Shown piece after piece: positions 1-9,932 of a stretch of 64,000 nucleotides of DNA. Under the pieces are notes generated by a model. It saw only the letters and a program-made list of their open reading frames with translations, was not told the DNA's origin and did no database searches. The position numbers were made by a program, and so were the translations under genes. This DNA is from an uncultured Myxococcales bacterium. Lineage in GTDB: Bacteria; Myxococcota_A; UBA9042; DTJE01. The stretch is taken from positions 1 to 64,000 of the forward strand of contig CAIOFV010000037.1 of assembly GCA_903857665.1 (NCBI GenBank), given 5' to 3'. Numbering within the stretch: position 1 is the first letter of the stretch; each line of letters begins with the position of its first letter.

Positions 1-2
1 CC

Positions 3-389
3 ACGACGGCCTCGGCGCCGGCCGCCGAACCGCCTGTCCCGGCGCCCCCCGTGGCAGCCGCGCCGACCCCGTCGCCGCACCCCGCGAAGGACGCTGGCGC
101 GCCGGCTGCCGCCCCGGTCAAGGCGTCACCGGTGAAGGCCGCCGCCGCGCCCGGCACCTGGGCGGTGCAGGCGCGGGCATTCCGGGACGAGGCGGGGGCC
201 AAGGAGTATGTTGTTGCGTTGAAGGGCCGGGGCTACACGGCCCGCGTCGTTCCTTTCACGGATGCATCCGGGACCACGTGGTTCCGGATCCGCCTGGGAC
301 GTTTCCAGGCCTTGGCAGCGGCACAGTCGTTCGCCGCCAGGTTCAACCTGCGCGAGCACGAAAACGCCATTGCGGTGGAGGTACCATGA
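3..389 (+). CDS. SPOR-domain protein, C-terminal part (5' end outside window)
   Basis: C-terminal 'GTWAVQARAFRDEAGAKEYVVALKGRGYTARVV...FRIRLGRF' matches a SPOR repeat; preceded by an Ala/Pro linker; frame open to the window edge; stop overlaps next ATG (ATGA). Confidence 0.75.
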   Translation, partial: TTASAPAAEPPVPAPPVAAAPTPSPHPAKDAGAPAAAPVKASPVKAAAAPGTWAVQARAFRDEAGAKEYVVALKGRGYTARVVPFTDASGTTWFRIRLGRFQALAAAQSFAARFNLREHENAIAVEVP

Positions 390-763
390 TCCCGCTGACG
401 ACCCCCCGACGCATCGACAAACCCTGGGGCTACGAACTGATCCTGGCTCACACGGACCGGTACGTGGGCAAGATCCTGCACATCGACCGAGGCCACCTCC
501 TTTCCCGGCAGTTCCACCGCGTCAAGGATGAAACGGTGTACGTGCTGAACGGGACGCTGATCCTCGAGATCGGCCCGGCCGAGGCGGTGGAGCGCGTCGA
601 AGTGACCGCCGGCCAAGGCTACCGGACCATCCCGGGGACCATCCACCGGTACATCGCCCCCGACGACGGGGACGTGGACATCATCGAAACATCGACGCCG
701 GAACTGGAGGACGTCGTCCGCCTGGAGGACGTCTACGGCCGCACGGGCACCAGCGAACCCTGA
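386..763 (+). CDS. cupin-fold protein, mannose-6-phosphate isomerase-like
   Basis: 'KPWGYELILAHTDRYVGKILHIDRGHLLSRQFHRVKDETVYVLNGTLILEIG' type II mannose-6-P isomerase cupin; ATGA overlap with upstream gene. Confidence 0.85.
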   Translation: MIPLTTPRRIDKPWGYELILAHTDRYVGKILHIDRGHLLSRQFHRVKDETVYVLNGTLILEIGPAEAVERVEVTAGQGYRTIPGTIHRYIAPDDGDVDIIETSTPELEDVVRLEDVYGRTGTSEP

Positions 764-810
764 GGTTCGCCGTGCCGGGCCGAACCCAACCCGAACCATG
801 GAGCCGCATC

Positions 811-1203
811 ATGCCCAGCCTCACGTTCGTCGATACCGCAGCCGCCCCCAAGGCCATCGGGCCCTACGCCCAGGCCGTCGAATGCCGGCCCGCCCGGATG
901 CTGTTCCTGTCGGGGCAGTTGGGCCTGGATCCCGACACCGGCGGCATGGTCCCCGGCGGCGTCGAGGCCGAGGCGCGACGCGCCCTGCAGAACCTGGACG
1001 GCGTTCTGACCGCGGGCGGGATGGACCGTTGGAACGTCGCGCGGACCACGATCTTCCTGGTCGATCTGGCCGATTTCGGGGTCGTCAACGCGGTCTACGC
1101 CGAGTTCTTCGGCGAGCACCGGCCGGCCCGCGCCACCGTGCAGATCGCCGCGCTGCCGCGCGGGGGCCGCGTGGAAATCGACGCGATCGCCGTCGCGGAT
1201 TGA
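811..1203 (+). CDS. RidA family reactive intermediate/imine deaminase
   Basis: 'AIGPYAQAVE...LFLSGQLGLDPDTGGMV...ALQNLDGVLTAGGM' plus C-terminal 'RPARATVQIAALPRGGRVEIDAIA'. Confidence 0.9.
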   Translation: MPSLTFVDTAAAPKAIGPYAQAVECRPARMLFLSGQLGLDPDTGGMVPGGVEAEARRALQNLDGVLTAGGMDRWNVARTTIFLVDLADFGVVNAVYAEFFGEHRPARATVQIAALPRGGRVEIDAIAVAD

Positions 1204-1232
1204 CCGCGTGACTCCCCGGCGGCCGCAGTGCA

Positions 1233-4172
1233 TCAGGGCTTGAGGATCGCCTCGTAGTACTGGCGAACCAGGTCTGCGAACGCATCGGGAATCGGCGCTG
1301 CCAGATGCCCGCGAACCGCCCGCTCCAGGTCGTCGGACGCCCGCCGGGACGGCGGTGGAGGCAGCGTCAGTTCCTCCGGATCGTCCCGGTCCGTGAGGCG
1401 GCGCGCAAGTTCCATCGACCCGCGTTCCAGCAAGTGCCGAAGGCGGTTCAGATCCTGGATCGCCTGGCGCTGGTGGGCTTCTGCCGCCGCCGGGTTCCAC
1501 TCGGCCAGGCGCCGGGACGCCTCTTCCATGTTGCGCCGTGCCGACACGGCCACGCCCGCCGCCTCGCCCGCTTCCCCCCCCGCAGCACGCCGCATGGCCT
1601 CGGCCACGCGGGTCGCCGCCGCGAGCGCCCGCTCCTGGACCTTCTTCTGATCCAGGAGATCCGAACGATCCCCGGATTCGATCAAGGCCGAACGATCCCG
1701 CCGCCAGGCCGACAGCGTCCTTGCGACCTCGGCCAGGGGCGGGGCGGCATGCGCCATCCGGGAGGACACCGCCCGCAGCGCGCCGGGGTCCCCCGGGGTG
1801 TCGTCCCGGAACGACGCTTCCTCCCGCAGGTCACCGGCCAGCCGCGCCGCCCCGGCCGCGGCGTCCTCGGCGACCCTGGCCGCGGTTTCCAGGTCGCGCC
1901 CGGCGAGCAGATCCGCAAGGTTCGCCACGTCGGTCATCAACCGGACCACGTCCTCGGCATCGTATCGATCCAGGCGACCCACTTCGGGCCTTCCCAGCAG
2001 CTCACGGGCCTCATCGACGCGGCTCTCCATCGCCCGGATGTCGGGCGCCCGCGCCTGGGCAAGGGCATCGGCCCGCCGCTTCAGCACGAACGCCGATTGG
2101 GCCGTCCGATCCATCACCTCGCGCTGCAGGCGCCCCGCCAGCCGAAGGTTGGAACCCACCTCGGCCGGCAGCACCGCATCGCGGGTGCCGGCCAGCGATT
2201 GCTGATCCATCGCGGAACGCCAGGAAGCGACCACTTTCGCCAGCGCTTCGGCCGCTGACCGCAGGGCCGCCGGCGGCGCCCAGCCCGACACGCGGCTGGA
2301 CTCGGCCGTCAGGACCGCGTCCCGGGCCAGGATGGCCGTCTCACCGAGCCGCCGCGGAGCCAGCCTGGCCGAACCGCCCTCCAGCGTGGCGCTGGCCTCC
2401 ATCTGGCGCCAGGCCCCGTCCACCAGGCGCAGGGCCCGCCGGGCGCGGATCAGCAACCGCGAGGCTTCCTCGGCCGCGCCCGAGGTTCCGGGCCCCGCCG
2501 AGATCTCCCGCAGCCTGACCGACCAGCGTTCGATGTCCGACAGCCACCCCGACAGCAGCGCCCGGCGCTCCCGCGCAACGCCGTCGTCCAGGGCCAGGAC
2601 GGCCTGTTCCACCTGCTTCAGGGCCAGGTCGCGCGGAATCGAGACGCCCTGCCCCGCCTCCTCCAGCGCGCCGGCGGCCTGCTCCAGCAAGGGTCGCATC
2701 GCGGCCGAGTCGCTGTCGATGGTTGCAGCCGTCGCTGCCTTGCGCACCTGGTCCGCCAGGTTCCGGAGGGTCTGGAGGGACGCCGTGGGAATCCCGGGAT
2801 TTCCGGGCCCCGGAAGGTCCAACAGGTCGCCCAGCAGCGTCACCGCCGTGCCGTCCAGCCGCTCCCAGCCTTCCACCTGGACCAGCCGGCGCACGGACGG
2901 GACATCGACGAAGAAGCGCACGGGCCCACTGCGCCCGGTGCCGTCGGGCCGACGGGACAGGCGCCCGAAGCCCTCGATGGCGACGTCGACCCGGCCCCCC
3001 AGGTCCAGGGCATCGGACGGCATCAGGAACACCAGTTCGCCCGAGGCCTGCCGCAATCCAGGTGCGACGTCCCGCTGGTGGACGCGAAGCAGCGGGCGGT
3101 CGGGTTCCAGCGGGAAGTTGTACACCGCATCGACGCCCGCGATGCCGTTCGGGGAATCGACCAGCCAGCGCAGGACCGCCGATTCCCCCGGCGCGATGCC
3201 CAGGCGCGACGGCGCGACCACCGTCACCACCGGGGGATCCGGGTCCGCGACGACCAGACGGCGCCGCGCCTCCTCGTCCAGCACCAGGCCCGGAGGAACC
3301 ACCACCGACAGGTGCCAACGGCCCGAAGCCCGCACGGGGAACGTCGCCGTGAAGGCCCCGTCCGGGGCCAGTTCCAGCGGCACCCGGGTTTCGCGATCGG
3401 CGGACAGGACGACCAGATGCCCGGTCGAGGCCGGTCGGAACAGGCGTCCCGAGACCTCGACGGAAACCCCGACCGGAGCGGTGATGTCGCCGCTTTCGTC
3501 GCCGGGAACGCGCTCGGGCTCGCCGGAGGGCGAAGGGAGGAGCACCGTCGTCCGAAGGTCGTACGCGAGCACGCCCACCGACGTCGGAGGCCCGACCAGC
3601 CACGACACGGGGAAGCGCCCGGACAGTCCCAGGAGGTTCCTGACGCCGCGAGCCGTGAACCAGGGCACGGCGCTCATCGCCAGGAGGGCCAGCACCGCCA
3701 CGACCACGGCCCACGCCATGCGCTGGCGGGCCCGGCCCGGAGGACACAGGACGGCAGGCGAGGCCGCCGCCAGGAGGGCGGTCAGCCGGCGCGCCTCGGC
3801 GGCCAGGAGATCCGGCGAAAACGACTCCCCGTCGTCCATCCGGGGACGCAGGCCCGCGACCGCCTCGATGCCGAATCCCACCTCGGGAACGCGCCGTCGC
3901 AACACCCAGCCGAGCCGCTCGGGATGCGCCAGCCGGCGGGGAAGGTCCACCAGGAGGTGTGCCGCCATCCCGATCGCGCCGGCCAGGAGGCCCACGAGCA
4001 GCGCGAGGCGCAGGGGGCCCGCGTCGGGCGTGACCGCCGCCAGGCCCACGGCGGAGGCCATGCAGGTCGATCCCACGATGGCCGCCACGGCCCCCAGGTC
4101 GCGCGCACGTTCGCGGATCAGCATCCGCCGGGCGGAAGCGAGGCTGAAGTCGAGGGCGTCGAACGGATCCAT
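1233..4172 (-). CDS. large membrane/coiled-coil protein, DUF4175-like
   Basis: 979 aa; N-terminal TM helices, Ig-like middle, long Ala/Arg/Glu helical C-terminus as in DUF4175 proteins. Confidence 0.65.
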   Translation of the reverse strand: MDPFDALDFSLASARRMLIRERARDLGAVAAIVGSTCMASAVGLAAVTPDAGPLRLALLVGLLAGAIGMAAHLLVDLPRRLAHPERLGWVLRRRVPEVGFGIEAVAGLRPRMDDGESFSPDLLAAEARRLTALLAAASPAVLCPPGRARQRMAWAVVVAVLALLAMSAVPWFTARGVRNLLGLSGRFPVSWLVGPPTSVGVLAYDLRTTVLLPSPSGEPERVPGDESGDITAPVGVSVEVSGRLFRPASTGHLVVLSADRETRVPLELAPDGAFTATFPVRASGRWHLSVVVPPGLVLDEEARRRLVVADPDPPVVTVVAPSRLGIAPGESAVLRWLVDSPNGIAGVDAVYNFPLEPDRPLLRVHQRDVAPGLRQASGELVFLMPSDALDLGGRVDVAIEGFGRLSRRPDGTGRSGPVRFFVDVPSVRRLVQVEGWERLDGTAVTLLGDLLDLPGPGNPGIPTASLQTLRNLADQVRKAATAATIDSDSAAMRPLLEQAAGALEEAGQGVSIPRDLALKQVEQAVLALDDGVARERRALLSGWLSDIERWSVRLREISAGPGTSGAAEEASRLLIRARRALRLVDGAWRQMEASATLEGGSARLAPRRLGETAILARDAVLTAESSRVSGWAPPAALRSAAEALAKVVASWRSAMDQQSLAGTRDAVLPAEVGSNLRLAGRLQREVMDRTAQSAFVLKRRADALAQARAPDIRAMESRVDEARELLGRPEVGRLDRYDAEDVVRLMTDVANLADLLAGRDLETAARVAEDAAAGAARLAGDLREEASFRDDTPGDPGALRAVSSRMAHAAPPLAEVARTLSAWRRDRSALIESGDRSDLLDQKKVQERALAAATRVAEAMRRAAGGEAGEAAGVAVSARRNMEEASRRLAEWNPAAAEAHQRQAIQDLNRLRHLLERGSMELARRLTDRDDPEELTLPPPPSRRASDDLERAVRGHLAAPIPDAFADLVRQYYEAILKP

Positions 4173-4209
4173 GGCGGAAGTCTAGCCTCTTTTCAGGCCC
4201 GTGGACGAA

Positions 4210-4863
4210 TCACGTGCCGCCGGCCAGGCCGAACGGGCACGAATCCCGCAGGCGGCACTCCGGGCAGCGCGGATTCCGGGCCGTGCAGAAGGAGCGCCCG
4301 AACCACGTCACCCGGTGGCTGAAGACGGTCCACTCCGACCGGGGGAGCAGGTCGCACAGGTCGGATTCGACCTTGTCGGCGTCCTCCTCGACGGTCAACT
4401 CCCACCGCTTCGACAGGCGCAGGACATGCGTGTCCACCACCATGCCGGGCACCCCGAAGCAGTTGCCCAGCACGACGTTCGCGGTCTTGCGCCCCACGCC
4501 GGCCAGCGCGGTCAGTTCCTCCATCGTCCGGGGCACCTCGCCGCCGTGAAGATCCACCAGTTGCCGGCAGCATGCCTGCACGGAGCGGGCCTTGGCGCGG
4601 AAGAAGCCCGTCGTCCGGATGATGGATTCGACCTCCTCGGACGGAGCCGAAGCCAGCGCCCGCGCGTCCGGGAACCGCGCCAGCAGGTTCGGCATGACCA
4701 GGTTCACCGTGTCGTCCCGCGCCTGGGCGGCCAGGATCGTGGCCAGCAGCAGTTCGAGGGGCTGGCGCCAGTTCAGGGGTGTGCCCGTCGAGCCCGGGTA
4801 CCATTCCGCCAGCGTCGTTGCGATGGTCGCAGCCCGCTCCTTCCTGCGCTTCAACGATTCCAC
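4210..4863 (-). CDS. nth: endonuclease III
   Basis: HhH 'LTALAGVGRKTANVVLGNCFGVPGMVVDTHV' and 4Fe-4S loop 'CTARNPRCPECRLRDSCPF'; GTG start. Confidence 0.92.
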   Translation of the reverse strand: MESLKRRKERAATIATTLAEWYPGSTGTPLNWRQPLELLLATILAAQARDDTVNLVMPNLLARFPDARALASAPSEEVESIIRTTGFFRAKARSVQACCRQLVDLHGGEVPRTMEELTALAGVGRKTANVVLGNCFGVPGMVVDTHVLRLSKRWELTVEEDADKVESDLCDLLPRSEWTVFSHRVTWFGRSFCTARNPRCPECRLRDSCPFGLAGGT

Positions 4864-4898
4864 GTCGCCTCCTCGCCGCTCCCTCCCCGGGAGGCCGG

Positions 4899-5672
4899 CT
4901 ACACCTGCGGTCGGCGGTGCACCCGGGTGAACGCCGCCTGGTCCCGGGGCTTCACGATGATCTCGTCGATGTTCACGTGGTCCGGCAGCGACAGCACCCA
5001 GCGGATGCATTCGGCGATGTCCTCGGCCCGCAGGGGCGTCATCCCGCGGTACACCGCGTCGGCCTTGTCCTTGCTGCCATAGCGGACCACGCTGAACTCG
5101 GTTTCCACCATCCCCGGGTCCACGGTGCTGACCCGGATGGGTTCGCCGCACAGTTCCAGGCGCAGGGTTTCGCAGAACGCCTTGACCGCGTGCTTGGTGC
5201 CGCAATAGGCCGAGCCGCCGTCGTACACGCCGTGGCTGGCCGTGCTGCCCAGGAACACCACGTGCCCCCATCCCGCAGCCCGCACATACGGCAGCGTGGC
5301 CTGGGTCACCCGCAGCACGCCATCGACGTTGGTGTCGAACATCTCGCGCCAGACCGACTCCGGCACGGTCGCCATCGGATCGACGCCCCGGGCAAGGCCC
5401 GCGTTGTTCACCACCATGTGGATCGCCCCCAGCGAAGCCGCTGCGGCATCGACGAAGGTCTTCACGGACCCGGTCGAACGGACGTCCAGGGCGCTCGCAA
5501 AGGTCCGGATGCCGTGCTCGGCGCCCAGTTCCTCGGCCAGGGTTCGGACCTCCGCGACGCGGCGGGCCCCCAGGGCAAGGTGGTATCCCTCGGACGCAAG
5601 GGCGCGTGCCGTTGCAGCCCCGATGCCAGTGGATGCCCCCGTGATCAGGGCGACGGGATGCTTCGGTCGCAT
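4899..5672 (-). CDS. SDR family oxidoreductase
   Basis: 'ALITGASTGIGAATARALASEG', 'NNAG', 'YCGTKHAVKAF'. Confidence 0.9.
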   Translation of the reverse strand: MRPKHPVALITGASTGIGAATARALASEGYHLALGARRVAEVRTLAEELGAEHGIRTFASALDVRSTGSVKTFVDAAAASLGAIHMVVNNAGLARGVDPMATVPESVWREMFDTNVDGVLRVTQATLPYVRAAGWGHVVFLGSTASHGVYDGGSAYCGTKHAVKAFCETLRLELCGEPIRVSTVDPGMVETEFSVVRYGSKDKADAVYRGMTPLRAEDIAECIRWVLSLPDHVNIDEIIVKPRDQAAFTRVHRRPQV

Positions 5673-5804
5673 GGGAGCCCTCCCGGTTCCGACGGATGGG
5701 AATTCTACACCGGGCCGACCCGCGGGATCCGCCCCGTCAATCGACACGAGCAATCCTGAGGGACAGGCGGGAGTGGCGCAGGTTTCCAGCGGACCGCCGG
5801 GGCG

Positions 5805-6173
5805 TCAGTTGGCCGTCGGCGGGGTCGCCGGCGGCAGGTCGCGAGTCGCCAGGATGAACCGAAGCACGCTTTCGCGCTGCTCGTCTTCCAGCTTCGCGTT
5901 CCTGGCCATCTTGATGATGATGTGGTTCCACTGCTCCACGGTCCGGCTCTTCGGCGTCGGCAGCTTGTGGCAGAAACCGCCCCTCCCGCACGACGCCACG
6001 AACAGGTCATGCCCGTGCTGCAGCGACGCCTGCGTCGCGTCGGGCCACTTGGACTGGCCGATGCGCACCAGGTCGGGCGACACGTCGGGGGCGATGAACG
6101 CCGCGCCGCATGCCACCAGGATTGCCGCCGCCGACAGGCCGGCGACCAGGGACCACGTCTTCCGGAACGTCAT
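5805..6173 (-). CDS. c-type cytochrome-like lipoprotein with atypical CX5CH
   Basis: lipobox 'ILVAC'; 'HDLFVASCGRGGFCHKLPTPKSRTVEQWNHIIIKMARNAKLEDEQRESVLRFILATR' cytochrome-like layout. Confidence 0.6.
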   Translation of the reverse strand: MTFRKTWSLVAGLSAAAILVACGAAFIAPDVSPDLVRIGQSKWPDATQASLQHGHDLFVASCGRGGFCHKLPTPKSRTVEQWNHIIIKMARNAKLEDEQRESVLRFILATRDLPPATPPTAN

Positions 6174-6324
6174 GGCTGCTACCTCCTCGGGACCCACAGG
6201 CTTCATTGGACGACGCCCCCCCTTCGAAGTCAACGAGAGGAGGGGCCCCTGGCTTGCAGGCACAAGGACTTCCGGTGCAGATGCCCGGTCGGGCGATCCT
6301 CCATCGACAGCAAGCCGTCCGCCA

Positions 6325-7047
6325 TCACCGCACCCCGGGTTCCTTCAGGCTTCGCTCCAGCGCAGCCCCCAGGACCTTCGAGGCCGACGCCTCGCGAACC
6401 TTCAGGCGGATCATGGCCTGTTCGCCCGGGGTGGGCGCGCCGCACACGACGACCAGGAAGGATATCGGGCCGCGGCCGTACACCCCGCCCCACGGGGACC
6501 TGCAGTGCTGCGGCATTTCCGCCTCCCCGAGGCCCCGCAGACGGTCCCAGCCCAGGTCGGCCAGGGCCCTTTCGTAGTAGCCGGAAACATTGCGGGCGCC
6601 GTCCTTCGACAGCAGGACGAATTCCATCGCGCCACCCGCGGCTTCCTTCTTGTCGAGGTCGGCCCCCGGGTAGACGAGGGTCTTGAACGGCTTCAACGCG
6701 CCGCCCAGGCCCAGCCGGCACAACGCGAGGTGGGCCGCGACCGCGACGCCCGGATGGCGGTCCTGGGAGTGCGCCTGCAGGAGATCGGCGGCCCACCGGG
6801 CCTGCAGGTCCCCCAGCCGCTGGGCCGCCGCCATGCGCCACGGGGCATCGACGTGACGCAGGGCCTCCCGCAGGAAGGGCTGCTCGTCCGCCCCGGCCTC
6901 GCCCAGGTGGACGAAGGCCTCCTTGTCGTTGTTCCGGAGGGCCCGTCCCCAGTCCTTCGGCTCGCCGGCCTGTGGCGCGGCCTGGGACAGGCCCGGGAGG
7001 CTCGCGGCGACAGCGACGACGGTCCACGTCGACGGAATCCGGCGCAT
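6325..7047 (-). CDS. secreted protein of unknown function with HEAT-like helices
   Basis: signal peptide 'MRRIPSTWTVVAVAASLPGLSQAAPQA' followed by Ala/Leu-rich helical repeats. Confidence 0.5.
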   Translation of the reverse strand: MRRIPSTWTVVAVAASLPGLSQAAPQAGEPKDWGRALRNNDKEAFVHLGEAGADEQPFLREALRHVDAPWRMAAAQRLGDLQARWAADLLQAHSQDRHPGVAVAAHLALCRLGLGGALKPFKTLVYPGADLDKKEAAGGAMEFVLLSKDGARNVSGYYERALADLGWDRLRGLGEAEMPQHCRSPWGGVYGRGPISFLVVVCGAPTPGEQAMIRLKVREASASKVLGAALERSLKEPGVR

Positions 7048-7152
7048 GGGAACCTCCGGGCATGGGTGCGTCGCCGGAATGCTATCACGCCTGCCGCGGC
7101 GCATCATAACCGGCGCTGTGCCTTGTCCATGGTGGCCGGGCCGCGCGAAACC

Positions 7153-7180
7153 TTGACCCCCCGGTCGCGTGTGCTAGAAG
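7153..7180 (+). promoter_or_regulatory. possible sigma70-like promoter of pckA
   Basis: TTGACC-16 bp-TAGAAG upstream of 7209. Confidence 0.35.
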
Positions 7181-7208
7181 CAGGATTCCACCTCATTGGA
7201 GGAACGGC

Positions 7209-8861
7209 ATGTCACCTGCGGACGTCGTTCGACGCTTCCTCGAAACCTCCCAGGCCTCGGTCCGGAGCGATCCGCCTCGGCAGGATCTCATCCAGGACGT
7301 CATCTCCCGCCGTGAGGCGTTCGTGTCGGCCTGCGGCGCCCTGGCAACCTGGGCCCCCCCCGCTTCCACGGGACGCAGCCCCAAGGACACCGTCACGGTC
7401 CGGCGCCCCGAAAGCGAGGCCGGGATCGACTGGGACTCGCCGAACAACGTCGCGATCGAACCCACCACGTTCGACATGCTGTTCTCCGACGCCCTCGCCA
7501 TGCTGCGAAAAAGCGGCGCCATCTGGGTGACCCATCGCGTCCTGGGAGCGGATCCCTCGTGGGCCCTCCCGGTGACCACCGTGACGGATCGGGCGTTGAC
7601 CGCGCTGTTCACGGACAACATGTTCCGCCCGCTCCCGCCGGACCTTTCCAGAAGCTGCTTCGCCGATCAGCCGTTCACGATCCTTGCGCTGCCGTGGGAC
7701 AGGCTGGATCCGGACCGGTACGCAGGGCGCCTGCGCGTCGATCCGGCGACCGGGCGCACGTCCCGCATGGCCGTGGCCTTCGACTACGACCGTCGCATGG
7801 GGATCGTCATTGGCTCGGCCTACCTGGGCAGCGTGAAGAAGATGGCCTTCACGGCGATGGACTACTACCTGCCGGCCCGGGGCGTCCTGCCGATGCACTG
7901 CTCGGCCAACGAGGGCAAGGACGGTCACACGGCGCTGATGCTGGGCCTTTCCGGCACGGGCAAGACCACCCTGTCGGCCGACCCGCTCCGCGCCCTGCTC
8001 GGCGACGACGAGCACGGCTGGGGCCCGAACGGCGTCGCCAATTTCGAATACGGCTGCTATGCCAAACTGATCCACCTGGACCCGGAGAGAGAGCCGGCGA
8101 TCCACCACGCGGTGTTCCACCAGGCCGATCCCCTGCGGCACGGCTCGATCGTCGAAAACGCCCTGATGTATCCGTCCGGGCATTTCGATCTGGACGACGA
8201 GCGCCTGACGCCGAACTCGCGCGCCTCGTACCCGTTGTCGGCCCTGCCTAGCATCAAGGAAAGCGGCGCCGGCGGGCATCCGAGCACGATCCTGTTCCTG
8301 ACGGCCGACGCCAACGGCGTGCTTCCCCCGGTGTCCCGCCTGACTCGATCCCAGGCCATGCTCTGGTTCCTGATGGGGTACACCAGCAAGCTGGCCGGCA
8401 CCGAAACGGGCGTGTCCGAGCCGGGGTCCACGTTCAGCCGATTCTTCGGCGAGCCCTTCATGCCGCGGCTGCCGTCCGTGTATGCCTCGATGCTGGGGGA
8501 GCGCCTCGACCGCCACGGCACGGACGTGTACCTCGTCAACACGGGCTGGGGCGGAGGCCCCTACGGCATCGGGCGTCGGATGGACATCCGCCTGACGCGC
8601 AGCATGGTGAACGCGGCCCTGTCGGGCGCCCTGAAGAACGTGGCCTACGAGGAGGACCGCCGGTTCCACCTCCAGATTCCGCTGGCCTGCCCGGGCGTCC
8701 CGGACCTGTCCGTGCTGCGCCCGCGATCCACGTGGTCCGACCCTCGAGCCTACGATGCCTGGGCCGATCGACTGGCCGCCGAGTTCGCTGCCCACTTCAA
8801 GCGGGCCTACGCCAACAAGGGCCTGGCCGTCGAGATCGCCGAGCAGTGCCCCGGCATGTGA
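7209..8861 (+). CDS. pckA: phosphoenolpyruvate carboxykinase (ATP)
   Basis: 'LMLGLSGTGKTTLSADP' kinase-1 loop, 'YLVNTGWGGGPYGIGRRMDIRLTR', 'FLTADANGVLPPVSRL'. Confidence 0.95.
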   Translation: MSPADVVRRFLETSQASVRSDPPRQDLIQDVISRREAFVSACGALATWAPPASTGRSPKDTVTVRRPESEAGIDWDSPNNVAIEPTTFDMLFSDALAMLRKSGAIWVTHRVLGADPSWALPVTTVTDRALTALFTDNMFRPLPPDLSRSCFADQPFTILALPWDRLDPDRYAGRLRVDPATGRTSRMAVAFDYDRRMGIVIGSAYLGSVKKMAFTAMDYYLPARGVLPMHCSANEGKDGHTALMLGLSGTGKTTLSADPLRALLGDDEHGWGPNGVANFEYGCYAKLIHLDPEREPAIHHAVFHQADPLRHGSIVENALMYPSGHFDLDDERLTPNSRASYPLSALPSIKESGAGGHPSTILFLTADANGVLPPVSRLTRSQAMLWFLMGYTSKLAGTETGVSEPGSTFSRFFGEPFMPRLPSVYASMLGERLDRHGTDVYLVNTGWGGGPYGIGRRMDIRLTRSMVNAALSGALKNVAYEEDRRFHLQIPLACPGVPDLSVLRPRSTWSDPRAYDAWADRLAAEFAAHFKRAYANKGLAVEIAEQCPGM

Positions 8862-8995
8862 CCCGTCGCCCGGTACACTTGAACAGAAAAGAGGGGGTTG
8901 CGCCTCCTTGCCCACATGCGGCAGGATCGCTCCGTTCCCCCGGGTCGTCCTCCTGCATGCCTTGCGGTGAGGTCCCGCCCCGGCCAGGAGGCGCG

Positions 8996-9901
8996 ATGCC
9001 CGACCCTGGACAGACGCAACCGACCCCGCGACCCGCCATCGCGACGCCGATCCTCGCGTCCACGGTGGTGGTCCTCAGGCCGCGCCCGGCGGGTCCCGAG
9101 GTGCTGCTGATCCGGCGACCGCCCGGCGGCCATGTCCCCGGGGACTGGGCCTTCCCCGGTGGACGGGTGGATCCCGAGGACATGACGGCCCCGAGCGGTT
9201 CGCTGGCGGCGTACGAATGTGGCCGGACCCTCGGGCTGGAGGACACCGCGGTCGCCCGGGGGGCCTGCCTGGCCGCCGTGCGCGAACTTTCCGAGGAAAC
9301 GGGCCTGCTGCTGGCCCGTGACCGCGCCGGACGCATGGCCGACGCCGAAGCCGCGGCAGCCGTGGCCGAGGCATCCCGGCACGGGGCCGCTTCCTGGCAT
9401 GCGGCGCTGGCGACGCGAGGCCTGGTGCCGGCGATCGACGCCCTCGCGCCCTTCGCCCACTGGGTCACCCCGGAGGGCCTTCCGAAGCGCTTCGACACAT
9501 GGTTCTTCGCGACCCGGTCCCCGGACGGCCAGGAGGCCGCGCCGAACAACGAAACGACGGGCCTCCGTTGGATCCGCCCTCGGGATGCCGTCGCGAACAA
9601 CGCGCCGGGCGGCGAAGTCACGCTGCCGCCGCCCACGCTGGACGCCCTGTTGCGACTGGCCGCGGTCTTCGATGCCGGCACCGCCGGCGACAATGCGGGG
9701 ATCGACGGCCTGCTGGCCGCCTGGGCGCGCCGCGGCCCGCCGCGAGTCCAGCACCCCGTGATGCTGGTGGACGCCGCTGACGGGCCGATGGTGGTCCTGC
9801 CGGGCGACCCGCTGCACCCCGAAACCCCGAATGCCAGGCCCACGACCCGCTATCGCTTCGTCCTTCGGGAAGGTCGCTTCCACAGGATCCGGAACGACTG
9901 A
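8996..9901 (+). CDS. NUDIX hydrolase family protein
   Basis: 'VVVLRPRPAGPEVLLIRRPPGGHVPGDWAFPGGRVDPED...AAVRELSEETGLLL' Nudix box, interrupted by an insertion. Confidence 0.8.
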   Translation: MPDPGQTQPTPRPAIATPILASTVVVLRPRPAGPEVLLIRRPPGGHVPGDWAFPGGRVDPEDMTAPSGSLAAYECGRTLGLEDTAVARGACLAAVRELSEETGLLLARDRAGRMADAEAAAAVAEASRHGAASWHAALATRGLVPAIDALAPFAHWVTPEGLPKRFDTWFFATRSPDGQEAAPNNETTGLRWIRPRDAVANNAPGGEVTLPPPTLDALLRLAAVFDAGTAGDNAGIDGLLAAWARRGPPRVQHPVMLVDAADGPMVVLPGDPLHPETPNARPTTRYRFVLREGRFHRIRND

Positions 9902-9932
9902 AGGGCGCCACCGAATACCTGCGCACCCTGCC

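Noticed and set aside
2332-4185. 617-aa plus-strand ORF
   Set aside because: Ser/Arg/Pro-rich antisense shadow of the DUF4175-like gene, typical of high-GC DNA; no domain signal.
6230-6300. Possible further copy of the dispersed repeat
   Set aside because: Only scattered matches; not better than expected at this GC content by eye.
8880-8995. Possible dispersed-repeat copy between pckA and the NUDIX gene
   Set aside because: Weak similarity limited to a few short words; core CCCGAGGCGGC absent.
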